A stretch of 64,000 nucleotides of DNA from a virus, in IMG/VR virus record IMGVR_UViG_3300046168_000085, positions 1 through 64,000 of that record; one strand, 5' to 3'. Within the stretch, counting starts at the first letter, position 1. Each line of letters begins with the position of its first letter. Below, one piece after another: positions 53,918 to 63,559 of this stretch. The notes beneath the pieces are model-generated. The model searched no databases. It saw nothing but the letters and a program-made list of their open reading frames with translations, and was not told where the DNA came from. Position numbers and translations under genes: made by a program.

Positions 53918-54997
53918 CTACGAATTACTTGTAATTGCATAGTTGTTCAAAATGGTCCAAGTTTCCATAAGCCAGTTATGGTGATTAGGAAACGCGGCCC
54001 ATAGTTGGTCTTCTGCGAACTTTTTGCTAAATTCAAATTTATTAAGTTCGGTTACAGGAGAATCTACATGATCAAATATTTTCGTTTGCATACTTGCAGG
54101 AAGAATACTATCTTTCAATTGCATTAAATCATAGTTTCGTTTAAGTAAACTCTGATTATCTTCTTTCAAAAAGTTTTTATACAAAGGCATTTCTTTGAGT
54201 TTATCTTCTGAAATTTTTATTAAATCGTCTCTGCTTATAAATTGTTCGGTTGCAAGTTCAGGAAAAGCAGTTTTAAGTTTCTTTTCACCTATACCTTTGA
54301 TCCCATCTATATTATCCCCACGATCACCATCAATTGTTCTGTATAACAGAAAATTATTTGGATGAATTCCGTACTCTAACGAAACTTTTTCAGGAGTATA
54401 AACTGTTCGTTTGGTTGGACTATAAACAGTTACATCGTTATCTACCAACTGAAGAAAATCTTTGTCAGTACTCATTATTGTACACTTTTTACCAAGACCA
54501 CTAAAATATGATCGTGCTAATAATGCCATAACATCATCTGCTTCTACATTATCCATACATATAGTAGTAACAGGAAGCATATTCAAATATTGTATCAATT
54601 TAACTATCTGATACTTCATCGAACTTGATTCTTCGGTTTGATCTAAGTCTAAACTCAACGCACGATTTACACGAAACCGAACATTCTTTTTCATTTTATA
54701 GTCAGGAAAGATTTTACGTCTTCTTGCACTCCCACCCTTTCCATCAAATACAACGATACATCGTGTGGGTTTACGCAAACGAATTGCGTGACCTATGCTC
54801 TTTAGAAACCCGGTATATCCACCTATATGATCACCATTGTCGTTGGTGGTCGGATACATACTCCAAACACGCATAAACGTGTTCATACCATCAATTAAAA
54901 GGGTATCAGAATTTATATTCCGGTCTACATCTAGTTCTTCTTTTTGTTCTTGAGAGAATTCTTGAAATAAACTAAATATCTTTTTTTTATCACTCAT
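53918..54997 (-). CDS. 5'-3' exonuclease / T4 RNase H-like (FEN family)
   Basis: A 359-residue flap-nuclease family protein. Acidic metal-site motifs are LLIDGMNTFMR, VVFDGKGGSARRRKIFPDYK, MDNVEADDVMALLAR and STDKDFLQLV, and the helix-hairpin-helix region is GDNIDGIKGIGEKKL. T4 RNase H removes RNA primers and flaps at the lagging strand. It overlaps the recA-like gene by 8 bases. Length is close to T4 RNase H with some extension. Confidence 0.92.
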   Translation of the reverse strand: MSDKKKIFSLFQEFSQEQKEELDVDRNINSDTLLIDGMNTFMRVWSMYPTTNDNGDHIGGYTGFLKSIGHAIRLRKPTRCIVVFDGKGGSARRRKIFPDYKMKKNVRFRVNRALSLDLDQTEESSSMKYQIVKLIQYLNMLPVTTICMDNVEADDVMALLARSYFSGLGKKCTIMSTDKDFLQLVDNDVTVYSPTKRTVYTPEKVSLEYGIHPNNFLLYRTIDGDRGDNIDGIKGIGEKKLKTAFPELATEQFISRDDLIKISEDKLKEMPLYKNFLKEDNQSLLKRNYDLMQLKDSILPASMQTKIFDHVDSPVTELNKFEFSKKFAEDQLWAAFPNHHNWLMETWTILNNYAITSNS

Positions 54998-56150
54998 TTG
55001 AAACAGATGCTAATTCTGCGTCTTCAATTTCTGCATTATCCGTGAACTCAACATCTTCATCTACTACACTATTTGCTGATTCATATTCCATTACAATGTT
55101 ATCACAAATATGCTGATATAATTCTTTTTTTAGTTCTATGTCTTTCAACATTTCAGGAAATTCTTTTGCCATAAACTTATAATCTTTTCCTTTGGAGTCT
55201 GTAAATGAATAATAAGCACCACCTTGTTTTAAGATTTTGTGTGTTTTCAATGTTGTTATCCAACTTCCGATATCATCAATACCACGATTAAAATAAATTT
55301 CAAATGATGCTTTTCGTTGTGGAGGACCCATTCTGTTTTTTACAATAGTTGCTTCACATTTTCCACCGATAACTTCTGTGGTTGCACCTTTTTTAATTTG
55401 ACCCATACTTTTCAGACGAATACGAACACTTGCGTGAAACGCAATTGCTTTACCACCACTCGTTGTCCACGGATCACCAAACATAACTCCCATCTTTTGA
55501 CGAAGTTGGTTAGTGAATACCAATGCAATTTTTTGTCTTCCAATTGTTGAAGTCAACTTACGCATTGCCTTACTAATTAAAATTGCTTTAGTAGTTGCAT
55601 ATCCATCTTTCGCATAATCTGCCGCCATTTCAATTTTAGTTGATGCAGCCGATACACTATCTGTTACAATCGTTACAAGTTTATCTTTGTTGCTTTTACG
55701 TACCGTTGCGATGATATTGTCAATGGTTGCAAAAATATCTTCCACCGTATCAACGTGGACATACAATAACTTTTCAGTATCAACACCAATTGCTTTTAGA
55801 TACTCAATGGATACACTTGTCTCGGTATCTATTAATACCGCAACACCTCCCTTCTTTTGAGTTTCCGCAAGAATGTGTCCAGATACTAAACTTTTTCCAC
55901 TTTGTTCAAGTCCAGTTAGTTCTGTGATTCGGCCTGTGGGAATTCCACCATTGGGACGATTTGAGATTGCAAGATCAAGAAGACTACTGCCAGTTGAAAT
56001 CCAATCTGATATTAGCGATGGATCATCACCTTCACTTAAAAAGAAAGCAACTTTGCCTTCATCTTTATATGCAGTATTTAAACTATCTGCAAGTACACTT
56101 GCTAAATCATCGGACTTGCTTGTTGCTTTTACTTCTTTTTTCTTTGCCAT
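54990..56150 (-). CDS. RecA/UvsX-like recombinase
   Basis: A 386-residue strand-exchange protein. Walker A is GLEQSGKSLVSGH, and Walker B IVTDSVSA follows VLIDTETSVS. The L2-region motif FTNQLRQKMGVMFGDPWTTSGGKA is close to bacterial RecA, while the acidic C-terminus and gene context match phage UvsX. It would drive recombination-dependent replication with the gp32-like protein encoded just upstream. A strong hairpin separates the two genes. Confidence 0.93.
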   Translation of the reverse strand: MAKKKEVKATSKSDDLASVLADSLNTAYKDEGKVAFFLSEGDDPSLISDWISTGSSLLDLAISNRPNGGIPTGRITELTGLEQSGKSLVSGHILAETQKKGGVAVLIDTETSVSIEYLKAIGVDTEKLLYVHVDTVEDIFATIDNIIATVRKSNKDKLVTIVTDSVSAASTKIEMAADYAKDGYATTKAILISKAMRKLTSTIGRQKIALVFTNQLRQKMGVMFGDPWTTSGGKAIAFHASVRIRLKSMGQIKKGATTEVIGGKCEATIVKNRMGPPQRKASFEIYFNRGIDDIGSWITTLKTHKILKQGGAYYSFTDSKGKDYKFMAKEFPEMLKDIELKKELYQHICDNIVMEYESANSVVDEDVEFTDNAEIEDAELASVSNE

Positions 56151-56177
56151 ATTTAATAATTTCTATTTTGTGAACTT

Positions 56178-56206
56178 GTGTGGTGAGGGAGTTGCCCTCA
56201 CCACAC
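56178..56206 (-). terminator. Strong hairpin between gp32-like and recA-like genes
   Basis: GTGTGGTGAGGG pairs perfectly with CCCTCACCACAC (12 bp, 5-base loop), in an otherwise AT-rich spacer. No long T run follows on the minus strand, so it is an attenuator, processing or RNA-stability element more than a classic terminator. It would let the ssDNA-binding protein be made in excess over the recombinase. Confidence 0.7.
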
Positions 56207-56226
56207 TTATAGTTCTTTTTACTTCT

Positions 56227-57060
56227 TTAAGACTTAAACAACTCTTCAAAAGCAGCCTCAACATCTTCCGTAGAAGTTGCGTTTGGTTTGCTTTGCTCAG
56301 AAGTTGCACTTGCAACTTTTGGTTGCTTCACTTCTGTTTGTGTTTCTTCAACAACAACCTTTTCATCCGAACCAACCGATTCAGCAGGAGGAGCATCTTC
56401 TTCAGATTCTCCACTCACCCACTTTTCAAGTGCCTCTTTCAAATCATCATAACTGAGTTCTTGATATATCTCAGTGATTTCTGCTTGATTGTTAGCAACT
56501 CCATCCGCAATGTTTTTGTTGTCGGATACAGGTGATGTGTTGGGTTTAACACGAATGTTTGTCTTTGGAAATGAACGACCAGCCTCTTCAGCAGAAAGAA
56601 ATTCGATTGTAATGTCTCTTCCGTTGGTTGGATCGGTAATGTCTCCATAATCGGGGTCTGCGATGACACCTAGTAGTTCTTGGTAAACTTCTTTACCAAA
56701 TCCCCAAAAACGAACTCCTTCTGCTTCTTCACCACGAACGATGACAGGAACAAAAGTTCTCATCTTTGGCATTAAGGAACGTCCCATACGATAATCATCT
56801 TTATCTCCACTGCGAGTCAACTTTTCTGCGAACTCTACGATTGGGTCAGGACGACCAAAAGACTTGGGAGATAGATAAGTCCGATTGTTGATTCCATAGT
56901 GGAAAAACAACTCGATAAACGGATTATCTGGTTGATGCATATAAGGTACGATACGAACCTGTTGTTTACCCGGTTGGGGTTTCCATTGATAATTCTTACG
57001 ATTATTTGTCTGTGACAAATTATTTAACTTTGCTTTAATTTTATCTAGGTCAATTGCCAT
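56227..57060 (-). CDS. gp32-like single-stranded DNA-binding protein
   Basis: A 277-residue protein. The basic N-terminus (LDKIKAKLNNLSQTNNRKN) is as in T4 gp32. The OB-fold core has WKPQPGKQQVRIVPY, NPFIELFFHYGI and TFVPVIVRGEEAEGVRFWGFG. The C-terminal tail is acidic and Pro/Thr/Ser-rich, ending AAFEELFKS, the element by which gp32 contacts replication partners. Zinc ligands of T4 gp32 are not seen. A ribosome site, AAGGAAT, lies 6 bases upstream. Confidence 0.9.
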   Translation of the reverse strand: MAIDLDKIKAKLNNLSQTNNRKNYQWKPQPGKQQVRIVPYMHQPDNPFIELFFHYGINNRTYLSPKSFGRPDPIVEFAEKLTRSGDKDDYRMGRSLMPKMRTFVPVIVRGEEAEGVRFWGFGKEVYQELLGVIADPDYGDITDPTNGRDITIEFLSAEEAGRSFPKTNIRVKPNTSPVSDNKNIADGVANNQAEITEIYQELSYDDLKEALEKWVSGESEEDAPPAESVGSDEKVVVEETQTEVKQPKVASATSEQSKPNATSTEDVEAAFEELFKS

Positions 57061-57146
57061 TTTTTATTCCTTAATTTAGTATTTGTTATTATTATTCTTA
57101 ATATAATACAACTTGTTTCGTATTTCGTCAATCAGAATTGTGTACA

Positions 57147-57378
57147 TCAAGAAGTTTTTCCGCCATTTTCAACGAAATTGTAAAAGTCAGAAGCAATTTC
57201 TAATACTTCTTGTGTAGTTGGAAGTGGTGGTATTTCTAAGGGAACTATCTTCAAATCTGGCACGACTTTCCAACTCTTCTTTTTCCATATGCCATGTTTC
57301 CCATACCATCTCTTTTGCGTTTTTTAATACCTCTAATCGAATGCCGTAGGCATTGTATTTTTTATCTTCATTACTCAT
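57147..57378 (-). CDS. Small phage protein (frame-split)
   Basis: Starts MSNEDKKYNAYGIRLEVLKNA. Removing one base from a CCC run at 57240-57242 joins FEDSS to LEIPPLPTTQEVLEIASDF and the frame ends NGGKTS at 57147. The 'IRLEVLKxA...PTxEEVLxxAxxFYxFV' pattern is common in T4-like phages beside replication genes (from memory). Function unknown; about 76 residues. Confidence 0.55.
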
Positions 57379-57463
57379 TTTTTTAATTATTATTTAGTCA
57401 ATTTTAGTTACTATATATAAATATATTTTACTTGAAGTTTAAGCACATTTCAAGGTAAAAAAA

Positions 57464-58223
57464 TTAACTTTTTTTGACTATTCTTTCCTTAGAAATTCGC
57501 ACGGCATCAGCATTAATATCACATCCTATAAAGTTGCGATTCAACGACTTGGCAACTGCAAATGTAGTTCCACTACCGCAATAAAAATCTGCAACTACAT
57601 CATTTTCATTGCTACTTGCTTTGATGATTCTTTCTAAAATCTTAGGATGTTTCTCACTATAATAGTCAGTTGCTTTTTTAACTTTTAATCCTGACGGAAT
57701 ATCATCCCAAACATTTGTAGGTATCGTTCCGATTTTTAATTTCTCTTCGGTTATGTTTGGTCTATCTTGTTTTTTGCTGATAACTGACTTGTATGGAACT
57801 CTTATATCAAGGTCATTAAAAATAAATTCATCCGACTTTGTATACACTATAATGTAATCGTGTTTTTTTGCAAACTCTCGTTTACCCCTTCCACCGATAT
57901 TAAATTTTACTACAATCTGATTTCTGAAATTTTCGTATCCAAACACATTATCCATTAAAACTCGTATCCAATGAACTATACGTAAATCCATTTGCAAATA
58001 AATCGTTCCATTAGATTTTAATACTCGTTTCATTTCATGTAAACGAGGAACATAGTGGGATAGAATCGTGTTGTGGTCAGTTTCTAAATCCTGATAATCT
58101 TTAAACTTTTTACCCGTTCCCGTACAAAACATCACAATAAATTAAATTTATAGACTCGGTATCTATTCTACCAAGTAACTCTAAATTGTCCAAGTGATAT
58201 ATTTGATTTGTGTTTGGATTCAC
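57464..58223 (-). CDS. DNA methyltransferase (type III-like, frame-split)
   Basis: About 252 residues. From a GTG start at 58223 it reads NPNTNQIYHLDNLELLG, then IDTESINLIYCDVLYGTGKKF, where one base of a CCC run at 58119-58121 must be removed. Motif IV thus appears as CDVLYG instead of DPPY, which is unusual. The C-terminal AdoMet motif is ADFYCGSGTTFAVAKSLNRNFIG. HDYIIVYTKS is typical of the family. The GTG overlaps the upstream stop (GTGA), so it is coupled. The altered motif IV raises doubt about activity. Confidence 0.72.
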
Positions 58224-58363
58224 CTATCAAATTTTATTACCTCGTATCGTTTCATTTCTCCGTTGTTGTAACGATACCTAACCTCTACTTCAACGATTTC
58301 TTTTCTGTCACCATATCCTTCACTCTCTACATCGTAAGTTAGTATATTGATAGGTTTTTTCAT
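58220..58363 (-). CDS. Small hypothetical protein, 47 aa
   Basis: Starts MKKPINILTYDVESEGYGD and ends YEVIKFDR, with a beta-strand-like pattern (IVEVEVRYRYNNGEMKRY). Its stop overlaps the methyltransferase GTG by four bases (GTGA), which supports both starts. Unknown. Confidence 0.5.
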   Translation of the reverse strand: MKKPINILTYDVESEGYGDRKEIVEVEVRYRYNNGEMKRYEVIKFDR

Positions 58364-58367
58364 AATC

Positions 58368-59793
58368 TCATGCAGATATGCCATTGTACCCTGAAGCATA
58401 TTTTATGTCAAGTGGTCGGCCATCAAAATCATGTCTAAGAAGAATTTCAGTATTTTTATACTTCATATTTTCCATATAATAAACAGGTCTACCCATATTG
58501 ACGTGTCGTTCAACTAACTTTTCTTTTATTTTTTTGTGGTCTTTACTAACAACTACATATTTGTTGGTTGATTTATCAAGTGCATATTCAAAGTATTCAT
58601 ACTTTTCACAAAAGTCACGTGTAAAAAATTCATTAAGAAATGTTACATCATTGTACAATTCACGAACTTCAAAAAGTTTTTCACGACCAAGACCGAGATG
58701 TTTATTCCAATATCTTTTTTCGTCTCCGTTGTCGCAATTTTCATATTCTTTCCCAAACTTTCCTTTATCCCATCTATCTTCAATGTCACGCAATAAAGTG
58801 TTTCCTAGTTTATATGGATTGTTCATATTGTATTTTCCACCAAGAACTCCTGCGTGGTGTTTTGCATAATCAAAAATTCCTTCGTCTCCTGCAAAGTTAC
58901 AACTTGCCATAATAAATGAATCCCAATAACTTGCCCAACCTTCGTTGAGAACTTTCGTCATTCCCTGTGGACGATAGTAAATAGATTCATCACGAATCAT
59001 ACTAAGAATATTTTGTTGCCAAGGTTCTAAACGACAATGATTAATAATCATTAGCATAATATCACGTTCAGGTCGTAAAGGGAATTTGTTTTCTGCTAAC
59101 TTTGTACGTTCTTCTCTGTCTCGTCTTTGCTTTTCAATATAATGAGGAGGATTAACATATTTGTCCATGTACTCTTTAGTATCTAAACGAGAAACGTGTT
59201 CACGTGGTTGACGGTCTTCAAAGTTGAATTTAGTTGCTTTCTTTAAATTACTTTCACGATAACAAAGTGATGGATCAATTAAATCATCAATTGCAAGAGC
59301 CCGCATTCAAAAAGTCTTTAACTTTTTTGCGGCCGAAACGATCCATATACATACGAATTTTATCACTATGATTTGCCATCACATTCATCATATTACGATT
59401 CGTGTGTTTGAACATAATATTATTCTTGAAGAAATCACTATGTGCAGTTGCGTGTGCAACAACAGTTAGATTATCAACGATAGGATTGTTTCGTTGAAGG
59501 TACATATAAGTTGGATCGGTATTTACAACCATCTCATAAATCTTACCCATACCAGAATGATACTGATGATGCAAGTTGCTCAAATTGTTGTCCGAAATTA
59601 AATGTGGATAACGAACAGGAAATCCACCATACGCCGCAATCTCAACTATTTCGTCAGCATCAAATTCTTCAATGCACAACGGATATGGATCAAGTCCATT
59701 ATCATAACACGCCTTTAGGCATTCAGGTATAAGAGCAGCCAATTCTGGACACACTCCTTCGTTTAAACTATCTACTTCCCATGCAATTCCCAT
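58368..59793 (-). CDS. SpoVR/YcgB-family protein (frame-split)
   Basis: About 475 residues. The N-terminal domain has WEVDSLNEG and HHQYHSGMGKIYEMVVN, and AHATAHSDFFKNN follows. Removing one base from a CCC run at 59300-59302 joins KDFLNA to ALAIDDLIDPSLCYRES, and the C-terminal half has EGWASYWDSFIMA and GGKYNMNNPYKLG. In Enterobacteria ycgB belongs with yeaG/prkA and yeaH in a stress-regulated set of unknown mechanism. Here the three genes lie in a row (PrkA, YeaH, SpoVR) in the same direction. Confidence 0.9.
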
Positions 59794-59797
59794 AATA

Positions 59798-60953
59798 TTA
59801 AAAAGGTACTTCTTCTTCAGCAGGTGTTAACAACTTCTGAAGTGTTCTGAATACGTCGGAGTTGCTATCCAACGACGCGGTTACTATTGTTTTTGGATCA
59901 AGTTCACCACTTGATAATTGTGATTCAATGTGTGGAAGAAATGTTGCCCAACTTCTTACTGCTTTAACTTCTGTTATTCCTATTAAGATTTGCATATGTT
60001 TGCATTTTTGTTAAATAATCAACACACAAATCATTATCAGAACCAAAGTTTTCTCCATCACTTAAATAAAATACATAAATGTTCCATTCGTTCAATGGAA
60101 ATGCTTTTTCTACAATATCGTTGACTAAATGAAATGCACTACTAATTTGTGTTCCACCTCCACTTTTGTATTTGTAAAACTTTTCTTGATCAACTTCTTG
60201 AGCATGATGATCGTGTACAATATATTTTACTTGAGTTTCTTGATAAAATCGTTGAACCCAGTTATCAAGATACCAACATAGTTCACGAATCAATGCACGT
60301 TTTGGTTCGTCCATACTTGCAGAGATGTCTGATACAAAAAATATGGCTGCATTCGTATCAGGTACTTCAACTGAACTCCAACTTCTAAATTCTTTATCAT
60401 CTTTAATTGGATAAAAGTTGGATAAATCTTCTGGATTGTAATCTTCCGATGAAATTAATCGTTTGAAAGCATTTTTGAGTGTTTTTCTTTTATGCAATAA
60501 ACTATTATTACCAACCTTAGCAATCCGATTCCATTTGATTTTTTCTTTTACCATTTCTCCATTGTCTTTTGGTTTTAGATTTGGTAATTGAAGTTCTTCT
60601 CCGATCATATCAAAATAGGCATCCATACTGATTCCGACATCTATTTCATGCCCATCACCTTCTCCTTCACCACCTTCACCTGGCTGAGATCCTTGTCCTC
60701 CTTGTTGTTGAGGTCCTTCTCCTACCTCATCACCTACATCTGCTTCACCGTTACCAATCCCACTCCCATCAGAAGGCTGTCCATATCGGAAACTTGGTAA
60801 CTCTACATGAGGAACTTTTACTACAACAAAGTCCTTTCCTCTTCTGGAAATTCTTTGTCCACTCTTAATGTGCTTTTTAAGTTTATCGTCAACATTTCCT
60901 TTAACGATATCCCTATATTCACCGTGGTCTTCTCTGATTCTACGAGATGGCAT
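59798..60953 (-). CDS. yeaH: YeaH/DUF444 VWA-like protein (frame-split)
   Basis: About 385 residues. N-terminal PSRRIREDHGEYRDIVKG, then a basic region, a Gly/Glu/Gln-rich linker (about 85-108), and a VWA-like domain with FVSDISASMDEPKRALIREL and SGGGTQISSAFHLV. Removing one base from a TTT run at 59989-59991 joins the C-terminal part (ILIGITEVKAVRSWATFLP). YeaH is the partner of the PrkA kinase; its role in phage is unknown. It lies 20 bases after prkA. Confidence 0.9.
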
Positions 60954-60973
60954 AATGATGTATCCCTTGACTA

Positions 60974-63079
60974 TTAATCTTCGTCTTCGTCTGCATCACC
61001 CTCTGCAAAAATACTTCCAACATATGTAAGAACATCTGAAGCACTATCTTCATCATATCCAAACGAAGTAATAAGACGTTGCTTCAATGCATCAATCTTT
61101 TCAAGAAGTTCCTTGTCAACAACAGTTGCAGTATCTTGTGCAAGAGCAGATAACTTGATGCTATCTTTAGTATCTTCAAACAACTTCTTTTCAAGTGCTT
61201 TGTAAAGTTGCTCGTTTGAGTCATACTTAAACTCTTTACCCTTAGCGGCAAGTCCACCCATATAGTTCATAATTTCTCTACGGAAATCGTCTTTCATACC
61301 ATTGGAAATGCCAATCTTTTCTTCAATACTACGCATAAGTTGTTCATTGGCAACTTCTTCTTTACCTGTAACTTGATTTGTAACTTTTTCGTCTTGAATA
61401 TAAGCAACAATGTTATCAATGTAGTTGGTGCAAGTTGCTTTTATTGCTTCTTCACTGCTACTAAGTGCTTGTTGAACTTCTCGTTTCACGATTCTGTCAT
61501 ATTCCTTTTCTACGAGTTCAAGTCGTTCCATCAAATTCTTTTTGTCATCTTCACTATTGAATCCACTATAACTTTTAAGTCCTTCACGAATTTGTGCAAA
61601 CAACATAAATGGATTCAAACTTTTTGCACCCATTCTTGGATTTACAATTGCGTTGGAAAATTGATTCTGAATAAATCTTGCGGATACTCCACCATATAAT
61701 CCTTCTTTTGGTGATTCATCTTGCATTTCTTTCACGTGTTCATCTGTGAATCCGTGTACACTTTGACCATTGTAAAGTTTTGCTTTTTGAATGATGCTCA
61801 TATCTTGCTTGGAACTTTCTTCTAAACGACTTACAACTGCGAATAACGCAGCCAGATAAGTTGTATGAGGAGCAATATGCTTATTAACAGTTGTACCATT
61901 ATAGAAGTGATCATAAATCTTTTTCTCTTCATCAATTTTCAAAAGATAAGGAATATCAATCTTGATGGTTCTATCACGAAGTGCTTCCATAAATTTATTG
62001 TTAGTTAACTTTTCAAACTCAGCATTATTGGTATGCCCAAGAATAACTTCATCAATTGGTACCTGATTAAAACGACGTGGTTTGACACGATGCTCTTGGG
62101 TTGCACCAAGTAAATCGTACAAAAATTCAGTTTGTAACTTAAGAATCTCTTGAAATTCAATCAAACCACGATTAGATACTAGGAATTCTCCGTCAAAATC
62201 AAATGCACGGGGGTCACTTTCACTACCATATTCTGCTAACTTACGATAATTAATATCACCAGTAAGTTCGGTTGCATCTTGTGATTTCTCATCCTTTGGT
62301 TGGAATGTTCCGATACCTACACGATTCTTTTCCGACAAAACAACTCTTCTAACAACAATGTGATCAAGAACCTTGCGGTAATCCCCCCCATGCATTTCCA
62401 TTAATTGGTTGTAATAAAATTCATTAACAGGATTTAATGCTCCATCTAATTTTAATTTATATGCATCCTCAGATAAATTTTTATTCAAATTAGATATAAT
62501 TTTATTACGAACTTTTCTTGGTAAAAGTTTTAATGGCTCTTCATTCATCGGACAATTGACAAGAACATCGTTACCATCTTTATCAGAAACCCTCCAACTA
62601 AAGGAATATAAAGCACCTTCATCGGTTTTTGTATATTCTTCTAATCCTTTTTTCAATGCTGTAACGATTGTAGACTTGCTACTACCAACGGGTCCGTGAA
62701 GAAGAATAACACGTCTTTCTGGACCATAGTGACGACTTGCACTTTTAAGAATATCCATGAACTCCATTAAACTCTCTTCTAAACCATAAATTGAAATATC
62801 TCCAAGGCCTTCAAAAAATTTATATTTTACATACTTTCTCTTGCAATATGTGAACTCGTCAGTTCCATGAGAAATTACCATATCATATAATCGTTGATAT
62901 GAATTTCGTGCAATTGTGGGACTCTCTTCCACCAATTTAATATAATCCCAAAAGGTTCCTGTCCAATTTAAAGATTTGTATGTTTCAATTGCATCATCAT
63001 TGTCACATCTTATCAATGATTCAAGTGCAGAATTTTCCGTGTTAGTTTCTTTTTGTCGTTTTTTATTTTCCATAACCAT
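60974..63079 (-). CDS. prkA: PrkA-family AAA+ serine protein kinase
   Basis: A 701-residue PrkA (YeaG) protein. Walker A is LLHGPVGSSKSTIVTAL near residue 145. The AAA domain contains GDINYRKLAEYGSESDPRAF, and NRGLIEFQEILK and EVILGHTNNAEFEKL are typical of the family. The C-terminal kinase-like part is followed by an acidic tail (EGDADEDED). It is undamaged and somewhat longer than bacterial YeaG. With YeaH and SpoVR it forms a complete triad, perhaps to reset host stress or proteostasis. Confidence 0.93.
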   Translation of the reverse strand: MVMENKKRQKETNTENSALESLIRCDNDDAIETYKSLNWTGTFWDYIKLVEESPTIARNSYQRLYDMVISHGTDEFTYCKRKYVKYKFFEGLGDISIYGLEESLMEFMDILKSASRHYGPERRVILLHGPVGSSKSTIVTALKKGLEEYTKTDEGALYSFSWRVSDKDGNDVLVNCPMNEEPLKLLPRKVRNKIISNLNKNLSEDAYKLKLDGALNPVNEFYYNQLMEMHGGDYRKVLDHIVVRRVVLSEKNRVGIGTFQPKDEKSQDATELTGDINYRKLAEYGSESDPRAFDFDGEFLVSNRGLIEFQEILKLQTEFLYDLLGATQEHRVKPRRFNQVPIDEVILGHTNNAEFEKLTNNKFMEALRDRTIKIDIPYLLKIDEEKKIYDHFYNGTTVNKHIAPHTTYLAALFAVVSRLEESSKQDMSIIQKAKLYNGQSVHGFTDEHVKEMQDESPKEGLYGGVSARFIQNQFSNAIVNPRMGAKSLNPFMLFAQIREGLKSYSGFNSEDDKKNLMERLELVEKEYDRIVKREVQQALSSSEEAIKATCTNYIDNIVAYIQDEKVTNQVTGKEEVANEQLMRSIEEKIGISNGMKDDFRREIMNYMGGLAAKGKEFKYDSNEQLYKALEKKLFEDTKDSIKLSALAQDTATVVDKELLEKIDALKQRLITSFGYDEDSASDVLTYVGSIFAEGDADEDED

Positions 63080-63117
63080 TACCTTATATTTTTTTTGTTA
63101 GTGAGTCAAATATTAAA

Positions 63118-63528
63118 TCAAATTTTAACAATTTTAAAAAGTTTTGTATAAACAAACTTACATGATTCGTCTGAGTTTGTCAATAAAATGCAATTCTTAT
63201 AATCACTCCAATTTACTTTATAGAATGGATTATCTATTCCATTATTTAAAGTTCTAATTAATGAATTTAATGAATTTATAGTATACAATGTATTACTGTC
63301 TTTTTTTCTGTGAACGCTAATTGTATCCATATAAAAATTATTTATATTTATATTACTTTTATTTACATTGTATGTCAACATCAATGAATCTAGATTATCC
63401 ATGTCGTGTAATACATATACTTTTCCAAACACTACTTCATAATGTGTCTGAATATTCTTGATATCAAGATCATACCTTTTAATATTTGAAAAGGTGCATA
63501 ATAATTGAGCATTAATTTTTGTAACCAT
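63118..63528 (-). CDS. Hypothetical protein, 136 aa
   Basis: A beta-rich unknown protein (MVTKINAQLLCTFSNIKRYDL), Asn/Ser/Lys-rich and very AT-rich in base content compared with its neighbours. An ATATTTATC motif precedes the start. No family recognised. Confidence 0.5.
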   Translation of the reverse strand: MVTKINAQLLCTFSNIKRYDLDIKNIQTHYEVVFGKVYVLHDMDNLDSLMLTYNVNKSNININNFYMDTISVHRKKDSNTLYTINSLNSLIRTLNNGIDNPFYKVNWSDYKNCILLTNSDESCKFVYTKLFKIVKI

Positions 63529-63559
63529 TTATATTACAGATAAATATGCAAAAAAAAAC

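Noticed and set aside
55873-56535. Plus-strand frame of about 220 codons across the recA-like and gp32-like genes
   Set aside because: Antisense to two certain genes and spans their intergenic hairpin; Phe/Ser/Leu-rich shadow.
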